Positions 1 through 11,863 of a stretch of DNA of 64,000 nucleotides are shown here, in pieces. Numbering within the stretch: the first letter of the stretch is position 1; the number at the start of each line of letters is the position of its first letter. The translations under genes were made by a program, and so were the position numbers. The notes beneath the pieces were generated by a model. It was not told the origin of the DNA. It saw only the letters and a list, made by a program, of their open reading frames with translations, and made no database searches. This DNA comes from Paramyrothecium sp. XJ0827 (taxonomy: Eukaryota; Ascomycota; Sordariomycetes; Hypocreales; Stachybotryaceae), in contig JAJFPB010000004.1 of NCBI GenBank assembly GCA_020881915.1, positions 5,394,001 to 5,458,000 on the forward strand, in the 5' to 3' direction.

Positions 1-1057
1 TCCTATTGCAATAGGAGGGCTAGCTAAGCTGGCCCTTATATGCCTCGCAAAGCCGGTTCTAATAGGCCTTAGTTAATGAGATCTTCGAGACATATAGCAG
101 GGAAGGCTCATCAAGGCAGAGATATCGACCAGGGGACACAAATATAGCTATAGAGCAACATAAGCATATCCGAACGAAGATATTAGTGCCCTATCTTAGC
201 TGCAAGGGCGTCCAAATTGGCCCACAATCACAGAGCTCACAATGCCCTCAAAATTGCCGTCAAAATCGGGCTCCTATAGCCACATTAGATGCAAATAGCC
301 TCAACAGGCAGGGGCTAGGTCAGATACGGGGCTCTACTAGGAAGAGGGCTACATAGACCCGGCTACGTTGTGATGTATGTAATGTAGCTATTTATAAACA
401 GGGAAAATGCTAGGACTTCTACTACAAGCAAATTTAGGTGGGAATAGATGTTACTTGATTTTTCCCGGTTTTAATTAGATCAGATCCATGTCCGTTACAC
501 CCCTGCTGCCTCCGCACACTCAAGGGGATATTGCGCACCCAAGTCAAACCGACAAGTCGGGATAGATGTGCCAGCACATGCGTTCCGATACCGAGCCAAG
601 TGGAAGGTCCTAGACAAATAGCCCGGGCTTCAGGAGTCGAAGGGCCCTTTCAGGGTCTCAGAGAAACTCATAGATAGTGTCGAACCACTTCTTGGTGTTG
701 ATATTGCCGTCCTGATCATATAACAATGTCTAAATAATGTGAAAATTTGGTTTATTGGAATACTGAATCTTATGGATTCGTTCTGAAATTTTATGCTTTA
801 AAGGTAAATTGGCTTCCCATCCGGTTTGCCTGTGATCACCTACACTTTACCATTGATAATGAATCAATCTGAACCCAATAGGTGGGGAACAAAACGGTAC
901 AAACGAAGCGCATGCTCCAAAACCTGTCCTATATTCGGCCCAAACTTTTCGAACGGCCACCCGTGTCTTCAAGCCTCTTCAAGTTCGAAATCTAACATTA
1001 ACCCTAATAATGGAGTTGCGGACGTTATGCTTCGATTCAATCTCCAGTAGTCTAAGA
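1..1057. other. gene-free left edge
   Basis: I see no credible gene here. The short open frames lack family features and splice-compatible neighbours. Positions 1-16 form a perfect 16-bp palindrome (TCCTATTGCAATAGGA). The rest is unremarkable intergenic DNA downstream of the minus-strand oxidoreductase. Confidence 0.5.
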
Positions 1058-2195
1058 CTAAGCGCTAGTGTTCTTCTTGTTACCCTCTTTGTCGCAAAAG
1101 ATCTTCTGTCCGGTTATCAGACTTTCCTGTAACGCGGCTGCTATCTTCAATGACATTAGTGATGACCGCAACGGCACAGGTAGTGGCTGCTCATCTAGCA
1201 GTGCATCCACCCAAGATTGCGCTTCTGTAACAAAGGCCGAGGCGTATCTCTCATACCATCCGGGGTGAGCAAAGGTCTTGACATAACCATCGCGATCACA
1301 AAGCTCGATTGCATTGTGGCGAGGTATCAAGTTGACTGAGAGCTTGCCTTCGGTTCCAAAAATCTCAGTTGCGTTGTCGTATCCATGTGCTGTGATTCTG
1401 GAATTGTAGAAAAACGCAATCTTGCCGTCCCAAAACTCACAGATTCCCACACCATTATCGGCGTCGCCGTCTGCTTGAATTTGCTCGTGGACGGCGGTGA
1501 TGCCAATCGCGGTGACAGACTTCGGCTTTGAGTCTTCTCCCAAAAACATAAGGGCAAGGTCGATGTCGTGGATAACACTATCCACAAATATCCCACCCGA
1601 TTCTTTGAGGTATTGTTTGTAATACTCACTCTCGTCTCTAATTTCGCACCCTTGCGAACGAATGACGACTGGCCGTCCTATGGCATTTGACTTAATCTTC
1701 TCTAGTACTTGTCGATAGTTGTTATCGAACCTGCGGACAAACCCAACCATAAGTGTGGCTTTTGGATTGACATCTGTGAAATTGACCAGTGTTTCTAACT
1801 AGTGGAGCGATTAGCAATTGTATTGAAAAAGAAAGAATTGCAGAGTGCACCTCAGTGAGACTTCGGCAAACCGGTTTCTCACAGAGGACATGTAAGCCCT
1901 TCTGCAATGATATTGTCGACTGTGAAGTGTGTAGATGAGTTGCAGAAGCAATTATAACAGCATCCAAGCCGGGGGTCTCAATCATCTCCTCGAAGGTTGG
2001 GACCACTCGCACTCCATGGGGTATCAAGTGGTCTTGTGCCCACAACAGATCCGCCTGAGCTGGAGAGCAGGCACAAATGAGATTAGCTCCTCGAACGTGA
2101 TGCAAGATGTTCATGGCATGGTGCCGTCCCATTCGACCTATTCCGACAACACCAACATTAAGCTGTCTAGGAGCATCGTACTTTGGTGAGGGCAT
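1058..2195 (-). CDS. Gfo/Idh/MocA-family NAD(P) oxidoreductase (inositol-2-dehydrogenase-like)
   Basis: Two exons, 2195-1851 and 1798-1058, with a 52-bp phase-0 intron, give 361 aa. The N-terminal Rossmann fold carries VGVVGIGRMG (about residue 14) and the family Glu-Lys-Pro motif (CEKPV) just before the intron. The C-terminal half is the substrate-binding alpha/beta domain with the HDIDLA segment. The family oxidises or reduces sugars and polyols such as myo-inositol with NAD(P). The start at 2195 is the ATG just before the Rossmann fold; an in-frame upstream ATG would add about 28 residues. It is divergent from the transketolase across 533 bp, which suggests shared regulation. The substrate is not predictable. 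Confidence 0.88.
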
Positions 2196-2728
2196 GGTGT
2201 ATGAGAGATGTGGGGGACAAATGGTGTTTTGTGTAGGTGTTTGTTCGGCGCGTAATTTCAAAATTGACGATTTGTGCATGTTGAAGATGTGATCAGACAA
2301 GATAAATTATCACAATCAAGCTTGATCAAGTAGTAAACCCTGTGGGGTGTGTGGCAAGCCTAAATTCCGGACCCAGAGTCCGAGACCGATGTTGCCCCTT
2401 CCCCACACCGATCAGCGGCTCCAGCCGGCGTAAGAAACCCGGCACTAGAAAGACGGAAACCAGTTCCCGGTGTGAGACCCCGGGTTTGGCAATGGCTTCC
2501 CCAAACTAACAACGGATAATGTTTTGCTGTTCATTATACCGACGGGAGTTATGACGTAACTATGGATTATAGGGAAAACAACGGACCCTCCTACCGGTGA
2601 TAATGACCTTGAACGTTCTTCGACATAACTTCAAAGTGATATCGATTATTCTTTCCTACGGGCGCAGTCAAACGAATCTGTCTGTGAACGGAAAGTTAAG
2701 CATCATAACGAAGCACGCCGTCTTATCA
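2196..2728. promoter_or_regulatory. divergent intergenic region (oxidoreductase / transketolase)
   Basis: This 533-bp gap lies between two head-to-head start codons and so must hold both promoters. I could not assign a specific site. Confidence 0.5.
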
Positions 2729-5022
2729 ATGAGTAATGGGTTTGCCGAAGAAATGTTACCCCCAAACGTTCGTTCGGAGGACGAACTAGCCGTTCTCGCC
2801 GTCAGAAACCTTGTCGCAGACCTATGTAACCAGCATGGCAGCGGACACGGAGGCTCAGCAATCGGAATGGCGGCCATCGGAGTGGCACTTTGGAAATACA
2901 TCATGCGATACAATCCAGCCGACCCTACGTGGTTTGATAGGGACAGATTTGTGCTTTCAAACGGTAGGTCATCGTGAATCTGACTGAGCCTTTTGCTGAC
3001 GGGAACTTAGGCCATGCAAGCACTTTTCTGTATGCGATGAATCATCTTGTCGGCTTCGACAATTGGACCATGAACGAGCTAAAGGGATATGCAAGCGCTA
3101 AGCTGACTGGTCACCATACTATATCACATGGTCACCCAGAAATACAGATTCCCGGGATCGAGGTGACCACAGGCCCACTGGGTCAAGGAATCGCCAATGC
3201 CGTTGGTTTGGCCATCGCATCTAAGAATCTCGCTGCCAATTTCAACAAGAAAGACTCAGACATAATTCAGTCTAACATTTGGTGTACCACTGGAGATGGC
3301 TGTCTTATGGAAGGCGTCGCTCTCGAAGGTGAGATTCGGCAACTATGCGATAATGAGATGACGCTGACTTACAGGATTCAGCGATTTCTTTGGCTGGCCA
3401 CCTGGCTTTGGACAATCTTGTACTGATTTATGACAACAATGCCGTCACTTGCGATGGCCCACTCAACTGGATCAACACAGAGAACATCAATGACAAAATG
3501 CGAGCGCAAGGCTGGCACGTGATAGACGTTCAAGACGGAACCTTCGATGTTTCTCAAATTACGGCGGCCCTTTCTTTAGCAAAGCAGCACATAGGACAGC
3601 CTGTATTTGTCAACATTCGAACCGTCATTGGTGTTGGAACCTTGACGGCTGGAACATACAAGGCGCACCATGGAGGCATTGACAAGGAGAGCATGCTTAT
3701 GCTAAAACAAGACGCCGGCCTAGATCCAGACTCGTCCCATGACATTCCACCCTTGGCGCTAAGATATTTTCGGGAGCGCAAGGAGCATGGCGAGGCGATA
3801 CAGCGAAGATGGGCAGTACAGCTCGATACCTACTGTCAAAAATATCCCGAGGATGGTCGCAAATTGAAGAGCAGACTCCACCATGCTGAAGACAAGGGTG
3901 TGAAGATGCTGCAAAGCCTCGACAGCTTGCAATTCGTCGGAAAAGCTACTAGGCAGTCTAATGGCGCTATTTTAGAGAAGCTATGGATTGCAGTGCCGTC
4001 CCTATGCGGAGGGGGTGCTGATCTGGTCAATTCTAATCAGATCAAGTACGCAGAAACGGACGTCTTCCACCCGTCGGTTAGCTATCGGGGCCGGTACCTA
4101 AGAAATGGCATCAGAGAGCATGCTATGGCTGCAGTTGCAAACGGGCTGTCGGCCTACCATCCCGGAACATTTCTCGCCATAACCGCTACATTCGCAGTTT
4201 TCTTCCTCTATGTGAGTTGAGGATCGTTAGATGCGACTCCAACTCGCAAACTAACATAACATGTAGGCAGCACCAGGCGTCCGCATGGGGGCGCTGAGTG
4301 AGCTTCCTGTGATTCATATTGCAACACACGATTCGTTCCGTAAGTGGCATCTAGCATCATGAGAATATAACCCTGCTTACTATTCTCTTGTAGAAGAAGG
4401 ACAAAATGGTCCAACTCACCAGCCAGTCGAAATCGATTCACTCTTTCGTGCGATGCCCAACCTCAATTATCTCCGCCCATGTGACGCAGAAGAGTTAATT
4501 GGTTGTTGGATTTATGCTCTTCAGAGCTATAAAAGCCCTTGCATGCTGTCGTTGGCGAGAGACCCCGTTGGTCCAGTACCGAACACTAACAGGAATATGA
4601 TCTTCAAAGGTGCATACCTCATTCAGAGTCCGGACAATTACCAGATCACGCTTGCAAGCTGCGGTTCGAATCTACACTACGCTGTTGCTGCAGCCGAAGT
4701 TTTGGACTCTAAAGGTGTTACGACTAGGCTAGTCAGCGCACCCAGTCTGGATCTTTTTGAAAAGCAGAGCCGCGAGTACAAGGACACTATTTTCCCTCGT
4801 GATGGTAGGCCAGTGATAAGCGTTGAGGAATACGTGCCAACAGTTTGGGCGAGATATTCGACTGCAAGCATCGGCATGTCAACGTTTGGCTACTCGGCCT
4901 CAAATGAGAGCAACTACGACAGGTTTGGATTGGACACGCACGGTATTGTGAGGAAGGTGGAGGGCTATCTTGAAGACTTGGCAGGATCAGATGCCAGACA
5001 GTTCGGTTGGAGGAATTTGTAA
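2729..5022 (+). CDS. transketolase family, dihydroxyacetone-synthase-like
   Basis: Five exons: 2729-2963, 3011-3328, 3382-4211, 4267-4339, 4394-5022, giving 694 aa, close to the usual 660-710. Joins rebuild family motifs: LSNGHAST at the exon 1/2 border, the ThDP/Mg motif TGDGCLMEG, then LAGHLALDNLVLIYDN. The GAL/SEL...THDS pyrimidine-domain segment is split over exons 4-5. The stretch YDNNAVTCDGP resembles the fungal dihydroxyacetone-synthase-like branch more than the housekeeping transketolase, which usually has DNHITIDG. The family moves a two-carbon ketol unit from ketose phosphates, using thiamine diphosphate, to an aldehyde; in true DAS the acceptor is formaldehyde. Start chosen at the ATG at 2729; a later Met just before LPPNVRSE is possible. 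The acceptor used here is unknown. Confidence 0.88.
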
Positions 5023-5612
5023 ATCCAGGCCAACAGAATACTTGCTGAAATTGGTAATTAGCAAAAATGACCATTCAACAGCACAAACGTGCCGTCCCTG
5101 TTAAGCGGAGGCTCCAGGAAGTAACTTACATACGCTCTATCTACACCCTTGTCGCAGGCTATTGGGCTCCACTACTTCTGTAGCGGGTGGTCTACCGTGT
5201 GTCTTCAGCGGTGTTGCAAGACACTGCCGCACCACCACCGGAGGGCTACGAACCGAGGTCAACGCCAGGGTCATGAATTGGTGGACCAATATGGAATCGC
5301 AACTTCGGCATTTCCTACCTCGGTAACAGGTATCCGAGGTGAAATTCAGTTGCCGGTTTGGCCGCACTAGTTCCAGAGTGCCTTATGAATCAGCTGTTTT
5401 GGCGTTAGAGTCTAGTTGCCAATGGCCTGTTCCGGTCCGGTCCGGTCCGGTCAACAGGGATTTGTATCATCCAGTGCTTCAATACTTTATATACCGGATT
5501 CTGCTGCCCTGGATTGATTCAAGGCCTTCTCTTAATTTACCCTGAAACTTCCATTCTCATTGTCCATTTTGTAATATTGTGAAGAATCGACCAATTGCAG
5601 TAGGAAGGAACA
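5023..5612. promoter_or_regulatory. intergenic region with TCCGG tandem repeat
   Basis: No gene is visible. Positions 5431-5450 are four exact copies of TCCGG in tandem, about 160 bp before the aldehyde dehydrogenase ATG. A TATATA-like run lies near 5488-5493, about 120 bp before that ATG, and is a plausible core promoter. Confidence 0.4.
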
Positions 5613-7371
5613 ATGGCAGTGAACGTTGAGAACCCTTTGGCATCAGTAAGTCGACTGCCGGATTGAAGCATTCTTGTTATACCCTGGGCGACTGACCAGC
5701 ATTTTAGCTTGCCGACTCTTCCCTATTTATCAGCGATGCATTTGTTGGCGGCAACTGGCTCAAGACTGAGTCGACCTTCGAGGTGTTTGGTACGTGGCAG
5801 CATTCCAGCCATAGAATCTGGGTTAACAACAAGCAAAGAACCCGTCAATGGCAGCGTGATAAGCAATGTCGCCAACCTCACACGACATGAGATACGAGAG
5901 GCCATAGCTAAGGCCAGTGAAGCGCAGAAAGCCTACTATGCATCCTTCACTGCTAGCCAACGTGGTATTCTTCTTCACACGTGGTACGACCTCGTGATGA
6001 AAAACCTACGCGACTGTACGCTGAATTCTTTTGCGTTCCTCATCAATCTTACTGAACATCTATTAGTGGCAATAATTCTCAGCTACGAAAATGGCAAGAC
6101 TCTAGCGGAAGCGGAAGGCGAGATCAAGTACTCAGCGTCATATATTCGCTGGTTCGCAGAAGAAGCGCCTAGAGCATATGGAGACACAATCCCCTCCTCC
6201 ATCCCCAATACCACCGTCCTCACATTCAAACAACCCATCGGTGTCTGTGGTATTATTACACCGTAAGTTCTCTTATTCGTGCTGTTTCACCCTGAAGCAA
6301 ACAGGTCCTAAAACCGCTCACCAGGTGGAACTTCCCAGCGGCCATGATTGCCCGCAAGATTGCACCAGCTTTGGCAGCAGGGTGCTCAGTGGTTATCAAG
6401 CCGCCCAGTGAGACTCCGCACTCTTGCTTAGCTCTCGTCAAGCTCGCTGTCCAGGCCGGCATTCCAGCTGATTGCATTCAAGTCTGCACCACTCGTGATA
6501 GGGCTGCTGCAACCGAACTGGCTACCAATCCGCTCATTTCCAAGCTGAGCTTTACTGGTTCGACAAACGTCGGCAAGATGCTGGCGTCACTGGCGACAGG
6601 CACACTCAAGAAGTGTAGCCTTGAACTTGGCGGTAATGCGCCTCTTATTGTGTTTGATGATGCCGACCTTGAAGTTGCCGTTGAAGGTGTTATGGCCTCT
6701 AAATTCCGGTGCACGGGACAAACTTGCGTCTGGTATGTTCAATTTGAGCTCCAGAGCTACGAACTTTAAGGCTGACATATGCTAGTGCCAATCGAATTCT
6801 TGTCCACGAAAAGGTGGCTGAGCAATTCACGGAGAAGTTAGTTCAAAAAGTCAAGGATTTGAAGATGGGCTCTGGATTCGACCCAATGACTACTCAAGGC
6901 CCCCTTGTCAATGCAGCTGCCGTGAAGAAAGTAACTGAGCACTTGGAGGATGCCGTGTCTAAAGGTGCACGTGTGGAGCTGGGCGGCTCCAAGCCCACAG
7001 GGAAAGGATTCTTCTTCCAACCTACTGTCATATCTGGGGCGACCCTTTCCATGAAGGTGGCTACTGAAGAGACCTTTGGACCTCTCGCGCCCATCTTCAC
7101 GTTCAAGGATGAAGCTGAAGCTGTCGCTTTAGCCAACGCTACAGAGTTCGGTCTCGCTAGCTACCTATTCACGCGCGACGTTAACAAGGTCCTCAGGGTA
7201 TCAAAGAAGATCGAGAGTGGCATGGTTGGCGTTAATGTGGGTGTGCTGAGTGCCGCAGAGTCGCCGTTTGGAGGCGTCAAGGAGAGTGGCTATGGTAAAG
7301 AGGGTAGCAAGTATGGTCTGGATGAGTACCAAGTGCTCAAGTCGGTGACAATTGGAAACAACCACTTGTAA
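5613..7371 (+). CDS. aldehyde dehydrogenase, succinate-semialdehyde-dehydrogenase-like
   Basis: Six exons: 5613-5645, 5708-5789, 5839-6015, 6067-6262, 6325-6732, 6786-7371, giving 493 aa, a normal length. Every join restores family sequence: FEVFEPVNGS, ILSYENGKTLAEA, GIITPWNFPAAM and GQTCVCANR. The catalytic Cys sits in GQTCV, the general-base Glu in LELGGNAP, and the NAD-site WNFP motif is present. ENGK plus GQTCVCANR is the pattern of the SSADH/ALDH5 branch, which oxidises semialdehydes to acids with NAD(P). The neighbouring transketolase and polyol dehydrogenase suggest a carbon-use pathway, but the aldehyde substrate cannot be read from the sequence. No mitochondrial presequence is evident. 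Confidence 0.9.
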
Positions 7372-8163
7372 CACCACCCACCATAGAGAGGGATGCCTCA
7401 AGCCGGTAGTCAATAACAAGTTCATGCCAGCCAGATCTTTCCTGATGTCGCAGGGGTATGTTAACAATAGACACACAACCTAACACAGGCGAATTCATTG
7501 CATATATCTCTATCAAGTAAAGTATCAGAAGAATGGGCGCTGCATAGCAGGGAATCTTTTGTGGTAAAGAGAGTACCATTTGTCTGAACATCCCCAGTGT
7601 ATGCTCCAAATACTACATCCTTAAGTGCCTGAGTGGAAACCATTTTCGGAAGCCATTTAATGTAGCACTTTAAATTAACTACAAGTGTCCGCAAGCACCT
7701 ATCTACAGGCATGAAGGAAACCCTCCCGTTTGCTCTAACGCCGGAAACGTATCACCTCGCATGCGCCTTGTTCGCCTAACTGTTTTGCGGTACTGTTACA
7801 ACTAGTTCGGAAATTTAGAGCTTTCAAGATGTCCTAGACTTATGGCCAAGGTTTATATTATGTCTTTGCATCTAGCAAGAAAACTCTCCGCGATAGTGTT
7901 GCCTCAATGATACTGACACCATCTTCTTTCATGTTAGAAGTGGGCACCATAGTCATAATGAGCATTCGTAGAGCCGGTGAAAATTGAGTTGTTTTATCTC
8001 ATAGCATGGTAAAGACATGCTTTTAACACAACTGCATTATGATGGCGCGGTCTCAGGCATATTCGAATGCAGCGAAAGCTCAATAGCTTGTAAACCTATA
8101 GTGTGATTGAGTGAAATAGAGAGAAGTATAGAAGGTGTATATTATTTTTAATCACTAAGCACT
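7372..8163. other. intergenic, nothing recognised
   Basis: This gap lies between the converging 3' ends of the aldehyde dehydrogenase and polyol dehydrogenase genes. The open frames here have no family signature. Confidence 0.5.
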
Positions 8164-9477
8164 TTACTCTTCATTTTCCACAACTACTTTCACCACCAAC
8201 TTCCCCTCGTCGTCGGATGTCTTCGCGGCCATGGCAAACGCTTCCAATGTCTTGTCCAGACCGTTGAATCTATGTGTAATGAGTTTCTTCAACTCCGGCA
8301 CACCATTCCTCCCAGCTTGTTCCATCAACTCAATTCCCTCGGTATAGCAATTCGCGTATCGCCACACTCCAACCAGGTCGACCTCCCTTAAAGCAGCGGC
8401 AGATATTGGTAACGTCTGGACAGGAGTACCCATTCCCACAAGGAGGACTTTTCCACCATTCTTGGTAGCCTGTGACATGTTAGCGCGGTATGAGCAATCT
8501 CTCCTGCAAGCCTTACGTAGATGGACGTTCTGACACACGCCTCGACACCAGTGCACTCAAATGTCCGGTGGAACGTGTTACCCGCATTCTCCTTTTGCAA
8601 GTATATTGCGTCTTCTCTCGCAAATTCCAATGCTTCGTTGACGTTGGAAGGCCTTCTCGCGGGGAGTTTGGCAATGGCATCCGCGAAATTATTCGAGAGC
8701 GCAAAGTCAAGTCTGTTCTGTACAACATCGGCTATAACCACGCGACTGAATCCAGCACTTCTCGCGACAGCCGCACAGAGAAGTCCGACGGCTCCGGCCC
8801 CAATCACTAGACATGTCCTTCCGTTTTCCGCCCCTGCCTTACGAACAGCATGTATAGCCACAGATAGTGGTTCGACCAAGGCACCTTCGGCGAATGAAAT
8901 GGTATCAGGAAGTCTGGTTTTGCACATCAATTAATATTGGAATCTTTGCAATATTTGTGATGTCCCACCTGTGCACCCGCTTGGCGGGATGGTTGAAACG
9001 TTGCTGCAACGTGCCTTGATAATGGGGAAACGCTGTGGCACTGCTCCGAAAACGAAGGTTACCGCAAACGTTGTAAACCCCATCTTCACAGTGCTCACAG
9101 TCGCCACAAGGCACGCCAACCTCTACGGCAACCCTGTCGCCGACCTTGAACATCTTCTTCGTGACCTCACTAGATCCCACGGCGACAACCACCCCAGCGC
9201 ACTCGTGTCCGGGAGACAGAGGTTCGCGAATCTGGAAGTCGCCATTTCGGAAATGGGTAAAGTAATGCAGATCAGAGCCGCAGAGAGTCGTCGCTCTCAT
9301 GGCAATCTGAACCTCATCATCTTTTGGAGCATCGATGGTACGAGATACCTAAAGTAAACAAAGCTCTCGTTAATCAATTGTGATTGTTTATGGGCCCGGA
9401 TACAAGGCGCAATAAGGACTTTTTACCAGCCTGAGGTCCTTTGCTGCTCGCAATTCTTGCGCTTGGATCACCGTCAT
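8164..9477 (-). CDS. zinc medium-chain dehydrogenase, sorbitol/xylitol-dehydrogenase-like
   Basis: Four exons: 9477-9427, 9348-8969, 8913-8517, 8469-8164, giving 377 aa. The catalytic-zinc ligands are in TLCGSDLHYF and GHECAG. The structural-zinc loop keeps its four Cys (CGDCEHCEDGVYNVC). The cofactor fold reads VIGAGAVGLLCAA, followed by the FECTG motif. Joins are supported by RVHRLPDTISFAEGA and SIYATKNGGK. The family interconverts polyols and ketoses, for example xylitol/xylulose or sorbitol/fructose, in the cytosol with NAD(P). It is divergent from the Baeyer-Villiger monooxygenase gene across about 520 bp. The branch (sorbitol, xylitol or arabinitol) is not resolvable by eye. Confidence 0.88.
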
Positions 9478-9998
9478 TGTGAATACTGCGGTTGGTCTCA
9501 CGAGTTTACAAGTAAAGGTTACGATAAACTGGGCTCGCTTCGTGCTCATTCGCACACTCTTCCACCCCTGCTCAGTAATTCCAGTTCTTTATCACCGCCT
9601 ATAGTTAACACTAGCTCAAGGAGACATTCGATCCCGAACCGAGCGATCGGCGTGGAGCTTGTGCAAAGGAAGAATAATCGGTCAGAGCCGGAAATTGGTT
9701 TCCGACACCCCACATTTCCATTGCACCAACCCCAATTTTCAACGTCACGGATTAGACTGCAATTTCCGAAATGTTCGATGAAGTACGGTCTTTCGATAGT
9801 TTGATGCTTCGCGTGGTCGTTGGTTCATGTCCCGTGACCGCTGGACGTTGACCTGTCATATTCGAGAAAGACGTCACCTCTCTAATAACCAATGTTCATC
9901 CAAAGTCAAGAACTTCTGTAAAATAAGCTTCTGTCTCAAACCACATCGTGTCTCTCTTTCTTCCTTCATGTCAAAGTTTGCCTAAAATCGGAGCAGCA
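9478..9998. promoter_or_regulatory. divergent intergenic region (polyol dehydrogenase / BVMO)
   Basis: The start codons are head to head, so both promoters lie in these 521 bp. No specific operator is recognised. Confidence 0.45.
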
Positions 9999-11863
9999 AT
10001 GAGTGCAAAAGCCATCTCAGCTATCATTATTGGTGCCGGTCCCTCCGGCATCGCCATGGCCTACAAGCTCAAGCATGAGCTTGGTTTCGACGACTTCACC
10101 ATTTATGAAAAGATGGATGGAGTTGGGGGAACATGGCGTGCAAATTCATATCCTGGCTGGTATGATTCCAGAGCACAAAAGACTCTTTGGTCAAAGCGAC
10201 TAACGGATCCCAGCGGTTGTGACGTCCAGTCAACCCTCTACTCCTTTAGCTTCAACCTGAACCCAAACTGGTCCAAGGAGTTGGCCGAACAAGGGGAAAT
10301 CCTTCAGTACATTGAAGACACCACAGACAAATTCCAGTTGCGGCCACATATCAATATTTCTGTGGAGTGTATTGGTGCGAAGTGGGATACTGTCAAGTGC
10401 GAGTGGCAAGTGTATCTGAAAGACCTCAAAACAGGTATCAAGTTTACAAGATACGCAACCATACTTATTTCAGCCGTTGGTGGCATCTCTGTTCCTCGAG
10501 AGGTATGTTCTAAATCAAGAATGACGTATGAATGCTAAGTTTCTTTTTCAGGTCCATTTTGAGGGAATGGATAACTTTAAAGGGCCAATTTATCACACTG
10601 CCCAGTGGCGCCACGACGTGTCTTACGCCGGGAAGAGAGTGGTCAGTCAGATATTCCAAAAATTGTCCGCGTTCCGACTAACATGGTGCTTAGGCCGTGA
10701 TTGGAAATGGATGCAGTGCCGTACAGGTTGTCCCCGCGCTTGCCGAAAAGGCCACGAGCGTCAAGCAATACGCTCGAAGCCCACAGTGGTATCACGAGCG
10801 GCCTAACCGCCATTTCACAAGCTTTGAGAAATGGGCGTTCCGAACCTTCCCCATCGTTATGCGCCTACGTCGTTGGAACATCTTCTGGACCATCGATAAA
10901 CAGTCTTACGCCTATCGCGGCACAGAAGCTGGCGTCGCGCAGCGGTTGAAAGAGGAGGAAGTTGCCCGGCAATACATCCAGAGCAAGGCTCCAAAAAATT
11001 ACCATGATATCCTAACACCTGATTTTGAGCTGGGTTGCAAACGGAAGATTGCCGATCCCGGCTATCTTGTGGCTTTGCATCGCAAGAATATTGAACTTAT
11101 TCCGGAGGGAATACAACGAATCACCGAGAAAAGCATTATCAGCTCATCTGGTCGAGAAGATGAGTACGACATTGTTATCTTGGCCACAGGCTTCAAAGTC
11201 TCGCAGTTCTTGACACCCATGGAGATAATCGGTGCAGATGGTAACACCTTGCAACAACAGTGGAATGAGTGTCGAGGGGCTCAAGCGTACCTTGGCACAT
11301 TCGTCCACAACTTCCCCAACCTCGCCATTCTGTGAGTCCTCAGTCTCCCCGTCTTTGCCACCAGACAGCTGCTAATTTTTCCCAGATTTGGGCCCAACAC
11401 GTTCCCTGCCAACAACTCGGCTCTTTATGCATGTGAGGTTCAAGTCGATTACGCCTGTCGAGCGTTAGTGAAGCCCATCCTCGACAGCCGCGCCAATGTG
11501 CTCGAAGTCAAGGAGTCGGTGGAGAACCGAACCACCAATAACATACACTTGAAGCTGCGCAACAGTGTGTTTGCGGGCAAGTGTACAAACTGGTATATTG
11601 GTGATTTTGGCCGCAATGCGGCCTCCTGGCCCGGCATGGCCATCGAATTTTGGCTTGCCACACTCATACCCAATCGCAAGGCTTTTATTTCAACAGGAGG
11701 AAGCAAAATATGGTTTCTCAAGAGCTTTAAGCGATGGATTATGGGATCCGGCCTCATTCATAGAGCTCTATGCTCCGTGATAGTAGTCTATGGCCTGCAT
11801 AAGCTAGGGTTCTTGACCGGTTTGGACGGATTTGCAGGACCATATCTCAGCATCAAGTCTTGA
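9999..11863 (+). CDS. Baeyer-Villiger-type flavin monooxygenase
   Basis: Five exons: 9999-10159, 10214-10502, 10552-10641, 10694-11331, 11386-11863, giving 551 aa. The FAD motif is IIIGAGPSG near residue 10. The type I BVMO fingerprint FxGxxxHxxxW is seen as FKGPIYHTAQW, and the second dinucleotide fold (NADPH) is VIGNGCSA. The first intron lies inside the PGCGCDVQS segment and its removal restores that family motif. LFGPNTFPANNS spans the last intron. The enzyme would insert oxygen next to a ketone to give an ester or lactone, using FAD and NADPH. The ketone is unknown. The start is the first ATG before the FAD fold. Confidence 0.9.
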
